In this document: positions 29,442 to 38,240 of the stretch, piece after piece | How the letters are laid out: each line of letters begins with the position of its first letter | Numbering within the stretch: the stretch's first letter is position 1 | Translations under genes and position numbers: made by a program | DNA from: Bowmanella denitrificans | GTDB lineage: Bacteria > Pseudomonadota > Gammaproteobacteria > Enterobacterales > Alteromonadaceae | DNA length: 64,000 bases | Direction: 5' to 3' | Assembly (NCBI RefSeq): GCF_002887595.1 | Contig: NZ_PEBU01000002.1 | Span: forward strand, 663,765 to 727,764 | The notes under the pieces: model-generated | Told to the model about the DNA's origin: nothing | Seen by the model: only the letters and a program-made list of their open reading frames with translations | Database searches by the model: none

Positions 29442-30235
29442 GAATTTAAATATTTCCTGTTAACTCGAATCATCTGTAACAACTCATCAATGTAATCCTG
29501 GCCACGTTCGGAGTACCCCATCAGCCCCTCCACCAGGTATTCAGCAGTAACGGTTTGCTGATTACGACGTAAACCCGCCCGGATCCCACGCAGTTCGCTG
29601 TAGGCATAATGACTGTTGATATTAGTGAGATAGGCCTGAACAGCATGAGATAAATCGCGGAATCGGGCTACTTCATGGCCAGCATCTTCTTCCCGCTGTC
29701 GAGGTACAAACCCGCACCCTTTTCTAAAGCACCACATACCGAAAAAATTGTATCCCTGCCGGGCAAACCTGGAGGTTCCCCAAGCGGATTCATTAGCGGC
29801 CTGCACCAACACCAGTTCTACCGGAACGATATCTACCCGCCTTAACAACCGGTTGATACTGTCTATATCTGTGGGCGCTTTAGCCAGCTTGTATGTTTGA
29901 CTGAGTTTTTCCAGTTTGCGCTTCTGCAACTGGGTTAGCGGTTGCCCGTCAATCATTTTTTGCCGAATAGCCTGCAACATATTCCTGTCATGCAAGATGA
30001 GCTGATTGTGGTATTCCACCGCTGGCCGGAGATAATCGAAGAATGCCTGTTTCTTTTCTTCGACATTTTCAAAAGCATTAAAGTCAGGCACCGGCATGGC
30101 CAATTGCTTGGGCTCCGGCAACAGTCCTTGTTCCTCTCTGTGTAAAAATGGATAGACTAGCGCAAACCCAACGACTGCAATGAAGACTGCTCTAATTACC
30201 CAGCCAGCATCAGGCATGGAAAATTGATTCACCAT
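29438..30235 (-). CDS. Bax-like glucosaminidase-domain protein
   Basis: Predicted membrane-anchored peptidoglycan hydrolase of the E. coli Bax/FlgJ-C type. The 265 residues contain an N-terminal anchor (about 11-27) and a glucosaminidase domain (about 120-260) with AANESAWGTSRFARQGYNFFGMWC, holding the catalytic-type glutamate of NES, and a C-terminal GYSERGQDYIDEL as in Bax. The start ATG follows GGAG and overlaps the upstream gene by 26 bases. Confidence 0.85.
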   Translation of the reverse strand: MVNQFSMPDAGWVIRAVFIAVVGFALVYPFLHREEQGLLPEPKQLAMPVPDFNAFENVEEKKQAFFDYLRPAVEYHNQLILHDRNMLQAIRQKMIDGQPLTQLQKRKLEKLSQTYKLAKAPTDIDSINRLLRRVDIVPVELVLVQAANESAWGTSRFARQGYNFFGMWCFRKGCGFVPRQREEDAGHEVARFRDLSHAVQAYLTNINSHYAYSELRGIRAGLRRNQQTVTAEYLVEGLMGYSERGQDYIDELLQMIRVNRKYLNS

Positions 30236-30956
30236 TTTGAGAATCTCCGCTTTGTCCGGTCAGGCGCACTGCCACACCGAATATCTCTCTGTATAGCACG
30301 CCTTTGGTGTTGTAGTAAAAGGGGGCAACCCAGATCATGGCAATACCAAAAGTCAGGACAACCAATACAAACAACAAAGCAAACAACAGATAGAGCAGGA
30401 TAAATTGCTGCCACTTAAAGCTGACGACCCGAATGGACACATAGATCGCCCGTAGCGGCGTCATGCCTTTTTCCACCACCAGTGGTAGCACGAAACTGCA
30501 GGCAATCATGAGGTAAAGTCCAGGAACAATCATTAATAGCAGGCCAATCTCCACAATTAAACTGACCATTAAGGCACTTAATGAGAGCAACAAGGCTTTG
30601 GACAAAAAATGAAACAGATGAGATGGACGGGAACGACCGCCAACAGCATGATTGACCCCCATCATCATTAGGCCGGTAATCAAAGGTGCGGTCAGTAAGG
30701 TAAGAAGAATCTCTGTCATCAACTGAACATTTGGAGCCATTAAATCCAATCCCTTTAGCTGAGCAATCTGGGCAAGCACCATCACTGCCAGCAAAGCTAA
30801 AGAGAAAACCAACAAAATGGCTTGTACCATCACCCATTTTGTTACATGGGTGATATCCCATGCCTCCTTCAAGAGACCTTTAAGATCCAGGGTGAAATCA
30901 CCTGCCATGGCCTTTGCCAGACTACCGCCGAGAATGAGTGATTTGTTTTCTTCCAA
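30210..30956 (-). CDS. YciC/DUF975-like polytopic membrane protein
   Basis: The 248-residue protein has about six hydrophobic segments (near 42-63, 85-101, 121-139, 140-160, 184-200, 200-215) and resembles YciC-type integral membrane proteins with PGLYLMIACSFVLPLVVEKG, common to DUF975-like families. Function unknown. It leads an operon with the Bax-like and DUF2987 genes, hinting at an envelope role. Confidence 0.65.
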   Translation of the reverse strand: MEENKSLILGGSLAKAMAGDFTLDLKGLLKEAWDITHVTKWVMVQAILLVFSLALLAVMVLAQIAQLKGLDLMAPNVQLMTEILLTLLTAPLITGLMMMGVNHAVGGRSRPSHLFHFLSKALLLSLSALMVSLIVEIGLLLMIVPGLYLMIACSFVLPLVVEKGMTPLRAIYVSIRVVSFKWQQFILLYLLFALLFVLVVLTFGIAMIWVAPFYYNTKGVLYREIFGVAVRLTGQSGDSQNGESIFHA

Positions 30957-31097
30957 TGTTTAAGACCTGAAGCATATACAACGGGCATATCATACCAGTT
31001 CAGAACCGGAATAAGTGAAATGCTTAGGAGAATAGGTCCCAACAGACCAGAAATTAGTCTCTGAGGGCTGATTAGTCCGCTTGAGATTCATTTTCAG

Positions 31098-31733
31098 CTA
31101 ATTTCCAATCAGTAATTTCACTGCCAGTAAAATTAACAATATACCCATTAAGCGATCAAACCAGAATCCCTTGCTTTGCAGGAAACGTCTGACAGGTTGT
31201 GCGGCCAATAAGAAAGACAGGGCAATAAACCAGAGTCCCGTTGCAAACGCCAGGTATACACCATAAAACAGCTTAACCTGCATAGGGGTTGTAACAGAAA
31301 TCACTACTGCAAACAGGGACAAAAAAAACAGCGTCGCTTTCGGATTTAATCCATTTGTGACGAAACCAACAACAAAGGCCTTGCCGTCTGAGATTTGCCC
31401 TTTTTGCGCATTGCTTGCTGATTTACCGGCAGCGCTACTGCCAATAGCTTTAAATCCTATATACGCAAGATAGGCTGCCGCTGCATAACTAAGCACATTA
31501 AACAACCAAGGCGTAGTTTGGATCAGCAGGCCGATACCCAATAACGAATATGCAACATGTAAGAGAATAGCCAGTCCGATACCTATGCTGGTGTATATTG
31601 CGGCACGTCTGCCGTAGCTGACACTGTGCTTTAACACAATCGCAAAATCAGGACCCGGGCTGGCTACCGCTAACAGGTGAACGGTAGCAATAGCTAAAAA
31701 CTCCAGCCAGTATGGCTGCATTTGTTCCAACAT
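31098..31733 (-). CDS. LysE/RhtB family exporter
   Basis: Six-span inner-membrane exporter of amino acids or related small molecules. From ATG 31733 it is 211 residues, with the family motif HLLAVASPGPDFAIVLKHSVSYGRRAA near the N-terminus. An open frame begins at 31778 inside the sirtuin gene but an ATG 10 bases after the sirtuin stop is more likely. It is third in the coupled set regulator-sirtuin-exporter. Substrate unknown. Confidence 0.88.
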   Translation of the reverse strand: MLEQMQPYWLEFLAIATVHLLAVASPGPDFAIVLKHSVSYGRRAAIYTSIGIGLAILLHVAYSLLGIGLLIQTTPWLFNVLSYAAAAYLAYIGFKAIGSSAAGKSASNAQKGQISDGKAFVVGFVTNGLNPKATLFFLSLFAVVISVTTPMQVKLFYGVYLAFATGLWFIALSFLLAAQPVRRFLQSKGFWFDRLMGILLILLAVKLLIGN

Positions 31734-31743
31734 CAACAACACT

Positions 31744-32454
31744 CTATTGGGAATACGGTAATAAAAGTTCTTCAACAAACCTAGGGACTATCTTCGTTGC
31801 CCTACCCTGTCGTTTCTCAATAAACAATCCGTCACTGGCATCCAGATTGAGTTCGACTGTATAAGCCCCCGCCCAACTTGCTTCGGCAACAAAACCCGCA
31901 GCAGGATATACCGTGCCTGAGGTGCCGATGGATATAAATAGATCTGCCCGGGCTATCGCCGCTAAGATCTCATCCATAAACAATGGCATTTCACCAAACC
32001 AAACAATATGGGGGCGCAGCGCACTAGCCGGGTAACAACAAGGGCAACGATCCTGTGCGTTGAAACTTGCAGTCATTAGGTGCACCTGACCGCTTCGGGT
32101 ACATCTGGCTTTAAGTAACTCGCCATGCATAGATAGTACCCTTTGGCTGCCAGCAGTTTGATGCAGGTTATCGACGTTTTGGGTGACCAGCAGAAAGTCA
32201 CCTTCACAAGCTTGTTCCAACCTTGCCAAGGCAAAATGCGCAGCATTGGGCTTCACAGAGCCATCAAGAAGTTGCTGACGTCTTTGGTTGTAAAAGCGGT
32301 AAACCAAATCAGGATTTGCCTTGAAAGCTTCAGGTGTAGCCACGTCCTCAACCTGATGATGTTCCCACAAACCATCATTGTCGCGAAAGGTTTTCAATCC
32401 GGATTCAGCGGATATACCAGCACCAGTAAGGACAACAATATTTTTGTATTTCAT
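31744..32454 (-). CDS. cobB: NAD-dependent protein deacylase CobB (sirtuin)
   Basis: CobB removes acetyl or succinyl groups from protein lysines using NAD+; a classic target is acetyl-CoA synthetase. The 236-residue class III sirtuin has [28 protein letters not shown], the catalytic histidine in SMHGEL and WFGEMP. The zinc-binding region has C-x-R-S then RCPCC, lacking one cysteine of the usual first pair as in E. coli CobB. Its start overlaps the LacI-family regulator stop by 4 bases, linking it to GlcNAc control. Confidence 0.93.
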   Translation of the reverse strand: MKYKNIVVLTGAGISAESGLKTFRDNDGLWEHHQVEDVATPEAFKANPDLVYRFYNQRRQQLLDGSVKPNAAHFALARLEQACEGDFLLVTQNVDNLHQTAGSQRVLSMHGELLKARCTRSGQVHLMTASFNAQDRCPCCYPASALRPHIVWFGEMPLFMDEILAAIARADLFISIGTSGTVYPAAGFVAEASWAGAYTVELNLDASDGLFIEKRQGRATKIVPRFVEELLLPYSQ

Positions 32455-33485
32455 GCAGTTTGACGTTGTGTGGATTCTCTGATTACCAACTCCGGCTCAA
32501 AATGCTGGTGAACGGTTTCCAATTTACCCTTACCTGATCGCTGAATCATAATTTGTGAAATAAGCAGACTAGCAGCTTTTTTGGCAATTAAATTGGTGGG
32601 CTGTGCTGCAGTAGTGAGCTTCGGCCAGGTTTGGCGCGAAAAGGGACTGTCCTCAAAACCTGCAATGGATACCTGCTCCGGCACCGAAACATTACTCAAC
32701 CGTGCTGCAAATAGCGCACCCGCTGCAATTTCATCGTTACAGGCAAAAATGGCGCTGGGCGGTTTGGCCAGCGACAGCAAGTGCTTCGCGCCTTTTACAC
32801 CTGACTCAAACGAGTAACGGCCATCATAAAGATAGTCAGGATTAAAGGTGATGCCAGCATCTTCTATGGCCGCCCGATAACCATTCAAACGCTCGTCGGT
32901 AGAACGGTGACCTTTATCACCACTGATAAACGCAATATCCCGGTGGCCTAAATCGATCAGGTGGCGGGTGATTTGATAGGCCGCTTCATGGTCATGCACA
33001 AAGATACAGGGTGTTTTCTCCGGTTTATGGCCTGAGCCTGAGATAATTCGCACAAACTGGATATCCATTTCACCCAATGCATCCAACACGTCAGGCATTT
33101 CCGATAAAGGCGGAGAGATCACCAGCCCGGCCAGTTGTGATTTGGTGATCATGGTTTTCAGTTCATCAACTATCGTGGGTGAATTTGCATTGCAGGGGTG
33201 AATAATCAGCTCATAGCCCTTGTCACGGCACTCAGCCAGAATGCCATTTTGCATATCGATAACATAATACGCATTGGGGTTGTCGTACACATACCCCATG
33301 GTATAGGAGCGAGTTCCTGCCAAGTTACGCGCGGCCAGATTTGGCTCGTACTGTAACTGCCGAATGGCATCGTTGACCTTCTCAATCGTGTCAGCCCTGA
33401 CAGCCGCTTCTTTATTAATCACCCGTGACACCGTCTTAATTGACACTCCTGCCAATTGGGCCACGTCCTTAATAGTTGATTTCAT
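32451..33485 (-). CDS. nagR: LacI-family regulator of the GlcNAc island (NagR-like)
   Basis: The 344-residue repressor has a LacI-type helix-turn-helix at the N-terminus ([23 protein letters not shown]) followed by a hinge helix and a periplasmic-binding-protein-like ligand domain (about 60-335; [25 protein letters not shown]). Such regulators bind CG-centred palindromes; TGACARCGYTGTCA occurs six times in front of the receptor, hexosaminidase and nagK genes here and is the likely operator. The ligand is probably GlcNAc-6-P or a related sugar (inference). Coupled to cobB and lysE. The symbol nagR is by context and analogy to Alteromonadales NagR. Confidence 0.85.
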   Translation of the reverse strand: MKSTIKDVAQLAGVSIKTVSRVINKEAAVRADTIEKVNDAIRQLQYEPNLAARNLAGTRSYTMGYVYDNPNAYYVIDMQNGILAECRDKGYELIIHPCNANSPTIVDELKTMITKSQLAGLVISPPLSEMPDVLDALGEMDIQFVRIISGSGHKPEKTPCIFVHDHEAAYQITRHLIDLGHRDIAFISGDKGHRSTDERLNGYRAAIEDAGITFNPDYLYDGRYSFESGVKGAKHLLSLAKPPSAIFACNDEIAAGALFAARLSNVSVPEQVSIAGFEDSPFSRQTWPKLTTAAQPTNLIAKKAASLLISQIMIQRSGKGKLETVHQHFEPELVIRESTQRQTA

Positions 33486-33739
33486 TTGGGTTCTCTCGAC
33501 TCAATTGGCAGTTAGTAAACATGATGATTAGCATAAATGCCAGTCCTTTACTTATGGATGTTGCAAATCCTGCGATGTCGTATGCCACTAACAACTGACT
33601 AGCGTAAAAAGTAACATCCATTCAGCACTACTCAACCCAGCCAGACAGACAAGTTGTTACAATTGAAAGGTAACACTTGTAATTTCATTGTAAGAAACAC
33701 ATTGATAGTTCATTAACTATGCGGTAATTTCGCACTTAA

Positions 33740-33753
33740 TGACAGCGTTGTCA
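33740..33753. promoter_or_regulatory. NagR-type operator O1 (receptor 1, distal)
   Basis: TGACAGCGTTGTCA, a CG-centred near-palindrome, 53 bp upstream of O2 and matching five other sites in the island. Confidence 0.8.
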
Positions 33754-33792
33754 TGATGTGATAACGGCGCTGTCATTTTTAATAACAGCAAA

Positions 33793-33806
33793 TGACAACG
33801 CTGTCA
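33793..33806. promoter_or_regulatory. NagR-type operator O2 (receptor 1, proximal)
   Basis: TGACAACGCTGTCA, 31 bases before the receptor ATG and identical to the sites at 38142, 45147 and 47811. Confidence 0.85.
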
Positions 33807-33836
33807 CTCACACAAAACAATTCATGAGAGGGCATC

Positions 33837-36473
33837 ATGACTTCAATAAGACTGAACAAAGTAACACAGGGCTTGTGCTTAGTATTGGCACTTGGCAGCA
33901 CTACAGCCAGCCAAGTGGTAATAGCTCAGGAATCAGCATCAGGCGCAACGGATTCGGTGGAAACCATTCAGGTTCGTGGCATCCGTCGTTCTCTGGAAGC
34001 GTCGATGAATACCAAGCGATTCGCCAATACAGTGGTTGACGCCATAACATCAGAAGACATCGGTAAATTTCCAGATAAAAATATTGGTGATGCGCTTCAA
34101 CGTATCTCTGGTGTAACAGTGGATCGCCAGTACGGCGAAGTAAGCGGCGTAACCATTCGCGGCACTGCACCTGAGCAAAGCAGAATTCTGCTGAATGGCA
34201 ACACGGTAGCCAGTACTTCCTGGTATGACTTAGGTCCGGCGACACGTACTTTTAATATGGAGCTGTTGTCCGCGGAGCAAGTGTCTGCAGTTGAAGTCCA
34301 TAAAACCCCAGAAGCTGCATTAGAGGAAGGCGCATTAGGTGGCACAGTAAACCTAACAACCCGCAAGCCCCTTGGGCTGGATGCAAACACCTTCATGATC
34401 TCTGGTGAATTAGCGCGTGGTTCTTTATACGATGAAACTGATCCAGGTTTGTCAGGACTGGCCAGTTGGAAAAATGAAGCGTCCTCTTTCGGTGTGCTAG
34501 CCGCCTACTCCATTGAGCAACTTACTTCAGGGCGACATGTACTTGAGTCATTGAGTGGCTATTATGAGTATTTTCCTGAAAATCAGGACACCGGCCAAGA
34601 GTCTACGGTTGGAGCCTGGGGCATTGGTTCACAGGCTTTTAAAGCAGAACGTGAAAGAACCAGTGCTCAGGTTACCCTTCAATTTGCACCTACAGATTCT
34701 GTTGATGTCTCACTAGATTACTTTAGATTCGAGTTTGACAATCCTCATGTAAACCACAACTTCCTGACGGTTAGTGCTCGTGGTGCTGGAGCCACAGATG
34801 TGCAAAACAATGCTAAAGGCGGCACTGAGAAGGCAACAATTCTTCCGGCATATGCCTCAATTATTTACAACCCGGTTGTCCGCCATGCGGTCAATATGAA
34901 GGCTGATGTGCTAAATCTGACTCACGCTTATACTGGTGACGGATTCAAAGTCTCCGGCACTATTGGTCGCTCTACGTCTGAAGGTGGTACACAAGGAGGT
35001 TCTTCATCCTGGTGGATCCCTGCGACGGATGAAGGCGACAGAATCGGCGATCCAGCTTTTCCAAATCAGGGCAGCGTAGACGGTGGCTTCACCTATGATG
35101 CAACAGGACCATACCAGGTATGGTTAACGTCCTTAGATGCAACAGATGCCAGCCAGTTAAAACATGCGCAAGAAGCCAACTATGAGACCACTGTGCAGAA
35201 GCACGATGTCAACTATGCGCAATTAGACTTGAGCATCGATCTTGAAGATGGATTCTTCACTAAAGTTGAAACTGGCGTGAAGTTCAACAGTAGTGATTTC
35301 GCCAGAACAGCATTTAATCGTAATCCTGCAGAAATCATCGGATTCGTACCCAACGGTAACCTGAGTAACTGGACAGGTGGCATACTGTCCGGATTGCACT
35401 CACAAACATCGGGCCACACTCTGAGCAGCTACGCTTACTTAGATGAAGACAGATGGTGGGATTTCATCAGCCAGAAGTATCAAAATGGTGAGTTAGTAGA
35501 AGTCGCTAATCTGGGAAATACCTTCGAAATCAACGAAGACATGCTGGCATATTATGTTCAGGCTGACTTCGCAGGGGAAAACCTTCGCGGTAATATCGGT
35601 CTTCGTTACGTAGACACCGATCAGGCCTCTCGTGGCTTTGCTGGTGGTCAGGCGTTTTCTGATGATGTGAGTTACGACAATTGGCTACCCAGCGTAAACG
35701 TTGCCTATGATTTGACCGATGATGTGATTTTGCGTGCAGGCGCTTCCTCGGTTATGGCTCGTACCAACTATAGCGATCTGAAGCCAGGCCTGGCGATAGA
35801 TGCAAACATTGGTAGTGCGCAAGGCGGTAACCCCAGCCTTAAACCCTATGAAGCTGACCAGATAGATGTGGCGGCAGAGTGGTACTTCTCGCCCTCCTCT
35901 ATGGCCTCTGCGGCGTTGTTTTACAAAGATATCGCCAATGTAGTTTTCAATTCGGAAAGCATCCAATTTGTTGAAGGTTGTGGTGCATCAGAAGCCGATT
36001 GGGACAAGTGCCGCGTCACTCAGCCACAAAATGGCGGTGAAGGAAAAGTCACAGGTCTGGAACTTCAGTTACAACATACTTTTGACAATGGTGTTGGCTT
36101 TATAACTAACTATACCTATGTGGATAGTGAAACTACCCGACCTGATGGTTCCAAAGAAATGGTACCAGGCGTTTCTGAAAATTCATTCAACGGTTCAGTA
36201 TTCTTTGAAAACGAATTGTTGAGTGCCCGCCTGGCGTATAACTGGCGTTCTGAATGGGTTGGCGTTGGTGCCGTACAGTCTGTAAGAAACGACAGTTACC
36301 AGCAGGTGGATGCCTCTGTAACCTGGCATGTTACGGAAGCGCTGGATGTAACATTGGAAGGGGTTAACCTGACGAATGAAACCATTGAGTCGTATGACAT
36401 CAACTATGACCTGACGCAAAACACCATTGAATTTGGCTCTCGTTACTATTTAAGTGCGAGCTACAAATTCTAA
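33837..36473 (+). CDS. TonB-dependent receptor 1 of the GlcNAc island
   Basis: Outer-membrane importer, 878 residues, of the large Xanthomonas/Caulobacter-type (TIGR01782-like) carbohydrate receptor group. A signal peptide ends near VVIAQ, followed by TonB-box-like VETIQVRGIRRSL, a plug (about 45-170; GKFPDKNIGDALQRISGVTV, SGVTIRGT, EGALGGTVNLTTRKP) and a barrel ending YYLSASYKF. GAGAGG precedes the ATG. Twin operators place it under the LacI-family regulator, so chito-oligosaccharides or GlcNAc are the likely cargo (inference). A terminator separates it from the halogenase-like gene downstream. Confidence 0.93.
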   Translation: MTSIRLNKVTQGLCLVLALGSTTASQVVIAQESASGATDSVETIQVRGIRRSLEASMNTKRFANTVVDAITSEDIGKFPDKNIGDALQRISGVTVDRQYGEVSGVTIRGTAPEQSRILLNGNTVASTSWYDLGPATRTFNMELLSAEQVSAVEVHKTPEAALEEGALGGTVNLTTRKPLGLDANTFMISGELARGSLYDETDPGLSGLASWKNEASSFGVLAAYSIEQLTSGRHVLESLSGYYEYFPENQDTGQESTVGAWGIGSQAFKAERERTSAQVTLQFAPTDSVDVSLDYFRFEFDNPHVNHNFLTVSARGAGATDVQNNAKGGTEKATILPAYASIIYNPVVRHAVNMKADVLNLTHAYTGDGFKVSGTIGRSTSEGGTQGGSSSWWIPATDEGDRIGDPAFPNQGSVDGGFTYDATGPYQVWLTSLDATDASQLKHAQEANYETTVQKHDVNYAQLDLSIDLEDGFFTKVETGVKFNSSDFARTAFNRNPAEIIGFVPNGNLSNWTGGILSGLHSQTSGHTLSSYAYLDEDRWWDFISQKYQNGELVEVANLGNTFEINEDMLAYYVQADFAGENLRGNIGLRYVDTDQASRGFAGGQAFSDDVSYDNWLPSVNVAYDLTDDVILRAGASSVMARTNYSDLKPGLAIDANIGSAQGGNPSLKPYEADQIDVAAEWYFSPSSMASAALFYKDIANVVFNSESIQFVEGCGASEADWDKCRVTQPQNGGEGKVTGLELQLQHTFDNGVGFITNYTYVDSETTRPDGSKEMVPGVSENSFNGSVFFENELLSARLAYNWRSEWVGVGAVQSVRNDSYQQVDASVTWHVTEALDVTLEGVNLTNETIESYDINYDLTQNTIEFGSRYYLSASYKF

Positions 36474-36481
36474 CAGGGTTT

Positions 36482-36510
36482 AGGCCGACCGCTGGTCGGC
36501 CTTCTTTATT
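36482..36510 (+). terminator. Terminator between receptor 1 and halogenase-like gene 1
   Basis: Arms AGGCCGACC and GGTCGGCCT with loop GCT, followed by TCTTTATT. It lies only 10 bases before the next start, so the downstream gene would be expressed by read-through at a lower level. Confidence 0.85.
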
Positions 36511-36519
36511 GCTACAAAT

Positions 36520-38010
36520 ATGAGAAGAAAAAAATTAATCGTGGTTGGTGGAGGTACTGCCGGTTGGATGGCAGCCTGTGCCGTCGCTAAACAGCTTCCC
36601 TACCTGGATGTGACGTTGTTGGAATCGCCGGCAATTCCTCCAGTGGGTGTAGGGGAAGGTTCTACCCCGCACTTTAAACGCTTTATGGCTCTGCTGGGGA
36701 TTGACGAGTCAGTCTGGATGCCCGCCTGCGGCGCGACGTATAAGAATGGAATCTTTTTTCGCAATTGGAATGGCAAACAGGACCAATATTTCCATCCATT
36801 TTATTGTAAAGATGACGTTAAACCAGCAGAGGTATTTTTTTATTTGGCAAATCAACGCCGCCGAGGAATGCCGATTGACGTGGATATTTGTGATTACTTT
36901 ATTACCGGCCATCTGGTCCGGCAACACAAAGCGCCGGTATCACAACAAAAAGCGATAAACACCGAGTATGGCTATCACTTTTCCGCTGATCGACTGGCCG
37001 CATTTCTGAAGGTAATTGCCCTTGGTTTGGGCGTGACGCACAAGCTTGGTATGGTTGACAGAGTCACATTGGTGCCCGAAGGTGATGCGGTTGCATCACT
37101 AATATTGCATGACGGCCAGCGCCTTGAAGCGGACTTGTTTATTGATGCCAGTGGATTTCAATCAATATTGCTGGGTAAGGCACTGAAAGTGCCATTTATC
37201 CCCTTTTCTGACCAACTATTAACTAACCGCGCCGTTACCCTGGCAACGAAACAGACGCCGCCTTTCACCTTCACAGATTCTATTGCCATGAATGCAGGAT
37301 GGCGCTGGCGTATTCCCCTGCAAGATCGCATTGGCAACGGCTATGTTTATGCTGATGCCTTTATTTCCCCTGAACAGGCCGAACAAGAGCTGATTAGTGA
37401 ATTGGGTGAAAACGTGGTTGATGGCAGTATTCGTCATCTGAGCTTTACCGCCGGTATGCGCCAAAAAACCTGGGTGGGTAATGTACTGGGTATCGGTTTA
37501 GCACAGAGCTTTGTCGAGCCGCTGGAAGCGACATCTCTAATGGTGACTCAACTGTGCATAGAATTTTTCATCCATCATATGCATAGCCAAGGCGGAACAT
37601 TGCAGGATAAACAACAACAGTTAAACCAGCAGGTCAGCAGTCTTTTGGCAGGAATCAAAGATTACATTGTCTGCCATTACGTCACTAGTCAACGAACGGA
37701 CACCCAATTCTGGCAGCAGGCTTCCCAAGTTAATAAAGGTCGTGTACTAGAAGAAATCATGCACACTTGGAGAGTCGGGCAAGATGTTGATGAAGTGCTA
37801 CATACTCGAGACAAAGAGTTGGCTTACTTTCGCCCTTCCTGGTACGCCATTCTAAACGGTATGGACTATCACGCTGATAATACTGCGACTCCAGGTGATG
37901 CTTTACCAATGAGTTTGTTAGATCAAGCCAAACGTTATAATCAGCATCTGTGTGAGGAAAACTTCATTTCTCAAGAAAAGTTACTGTTGGAATTTACCCG
38001 AACACACTGA
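36520..38010 (+). CDS. Flavin-dependent halogenase-like protein 1 (tryptophan halogenase family)
   Basis: FAD-binding protein of the PrnA/RebH superfamily, 496 residues. Visible motifs: GGGTAGWM for FAD (10-17), GVGEGSTP (43-50), K75 in TYKNGIFFRNW at the position of the halogenase catalytic lysine, the halogenase W-x-W-x-I-P as GWRWRIP (near 263) and FVEPLEATS (E333/E336). Members of this family are often encoded beside TonB receptors in Alteromonadales, Xanthomonas and Caulobacter with unknown function; tryptophan chlorination is not implied. It has GVGEGSTPHF where the two paralogues have GVGEATIP. No clear ribosome site precedes its ATG. Confidence 0.85.
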   Translation: MRRKKLIVVGGGTAGWMAACAVAKQLPYLDVTLLESPAIPPVGVGEGSTPHFKRFMALLGIDESVWMPACGATYKNGIFFRNWNGKQDQYFHPFYCKDDVKPAEVFFYLANQRRRGMPIDVDICDYFITGHLVRQHKAPVSQQKAINTEYGYHFSADRLAAFLKVIALGLGVTHKLGMVDRVTLVPEGDAVASLILHDGQRLEADLFIDASGFQSILLGKALKVPFIPFSDQLLTNRAVTLATKQTPPFTFTDSIAMNAGWRWRIPLQDRIGNGYVYADAFISPEQAEQELISELGENVVDGSIRHLSFTAGMRQKTWVGNVLGIGLAQSFVEPLEATSLMVTQLCIEFFIHHMHSQGGTLQDKQQQLNQQVSSLLAGIKDYIVCHYVTSQRTDTQFWQQASQVNKGRVLEEIMHTWRVGQDVDEVLHTRDKELAYFRPSWYAILNGMDYHADNTATPGDALPMSLLDQAKRYNQHLCEENFISQEKLLLEFTRTH

Positions 38011-38141
38011 TTTTTTTGCCAAAGTACGTTACAGAATAAGGGTTTTAAGTACCTTGTATTAACAAAGAAAACCCAACGAATGTTACCACATTGTAAAAAA
38101 ACTGGTTGCTAAGCTTTCGATTGTGCGGTAGGTTTACAGCA

Positions 38142-38155
38142 TGACAACGCTGTCA
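38142..38155. promoter_or_regulatory. NagR-type operator O3 (receptor 2, distal)
   Basis: TGACAACGCTGTCA, 54 bp upstream of O4, in the same layout as O1/O2. Confidence 0.85.
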
Positions 38156-38195
38156 TCTGGTTGTTGCAGCGCTTGTCATTTTAAATAAAAACAAA

Positions 38196-38209
38196 TGACA
38201 ACGTTGTCA
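38196..38209. promoter_or_regulatory. NagR-type operator O4 (receptor 2, proximal)
   Basis: TGACAACGTTGTCA, a perfect palindrome, 32 bases before the receptor 2 ATG. Confidence 0.85.
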
Positions 38210-38240
38210 TTCACACAATTCAGCTTCATGAGAGGGCATC

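Larger units (their letters stand above)
33486..33836. promoter_or_regulatory. Divergent control region between nagR and the first TonB receptor
   Basis: This 351-bp region holds no gene. Its right third carries two strong palindromes (33740-33753, 33793-33806) and a degenerate one (33762-33775, TAACGGCGCTGTCA) before the receptor, plus a GAGAGG ribosome site. No matching operator lies in the half next to nagR, so autoregulation, if any, acts from the receptor side. It lacks obvious RNA structure. Confidence 0.6.
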
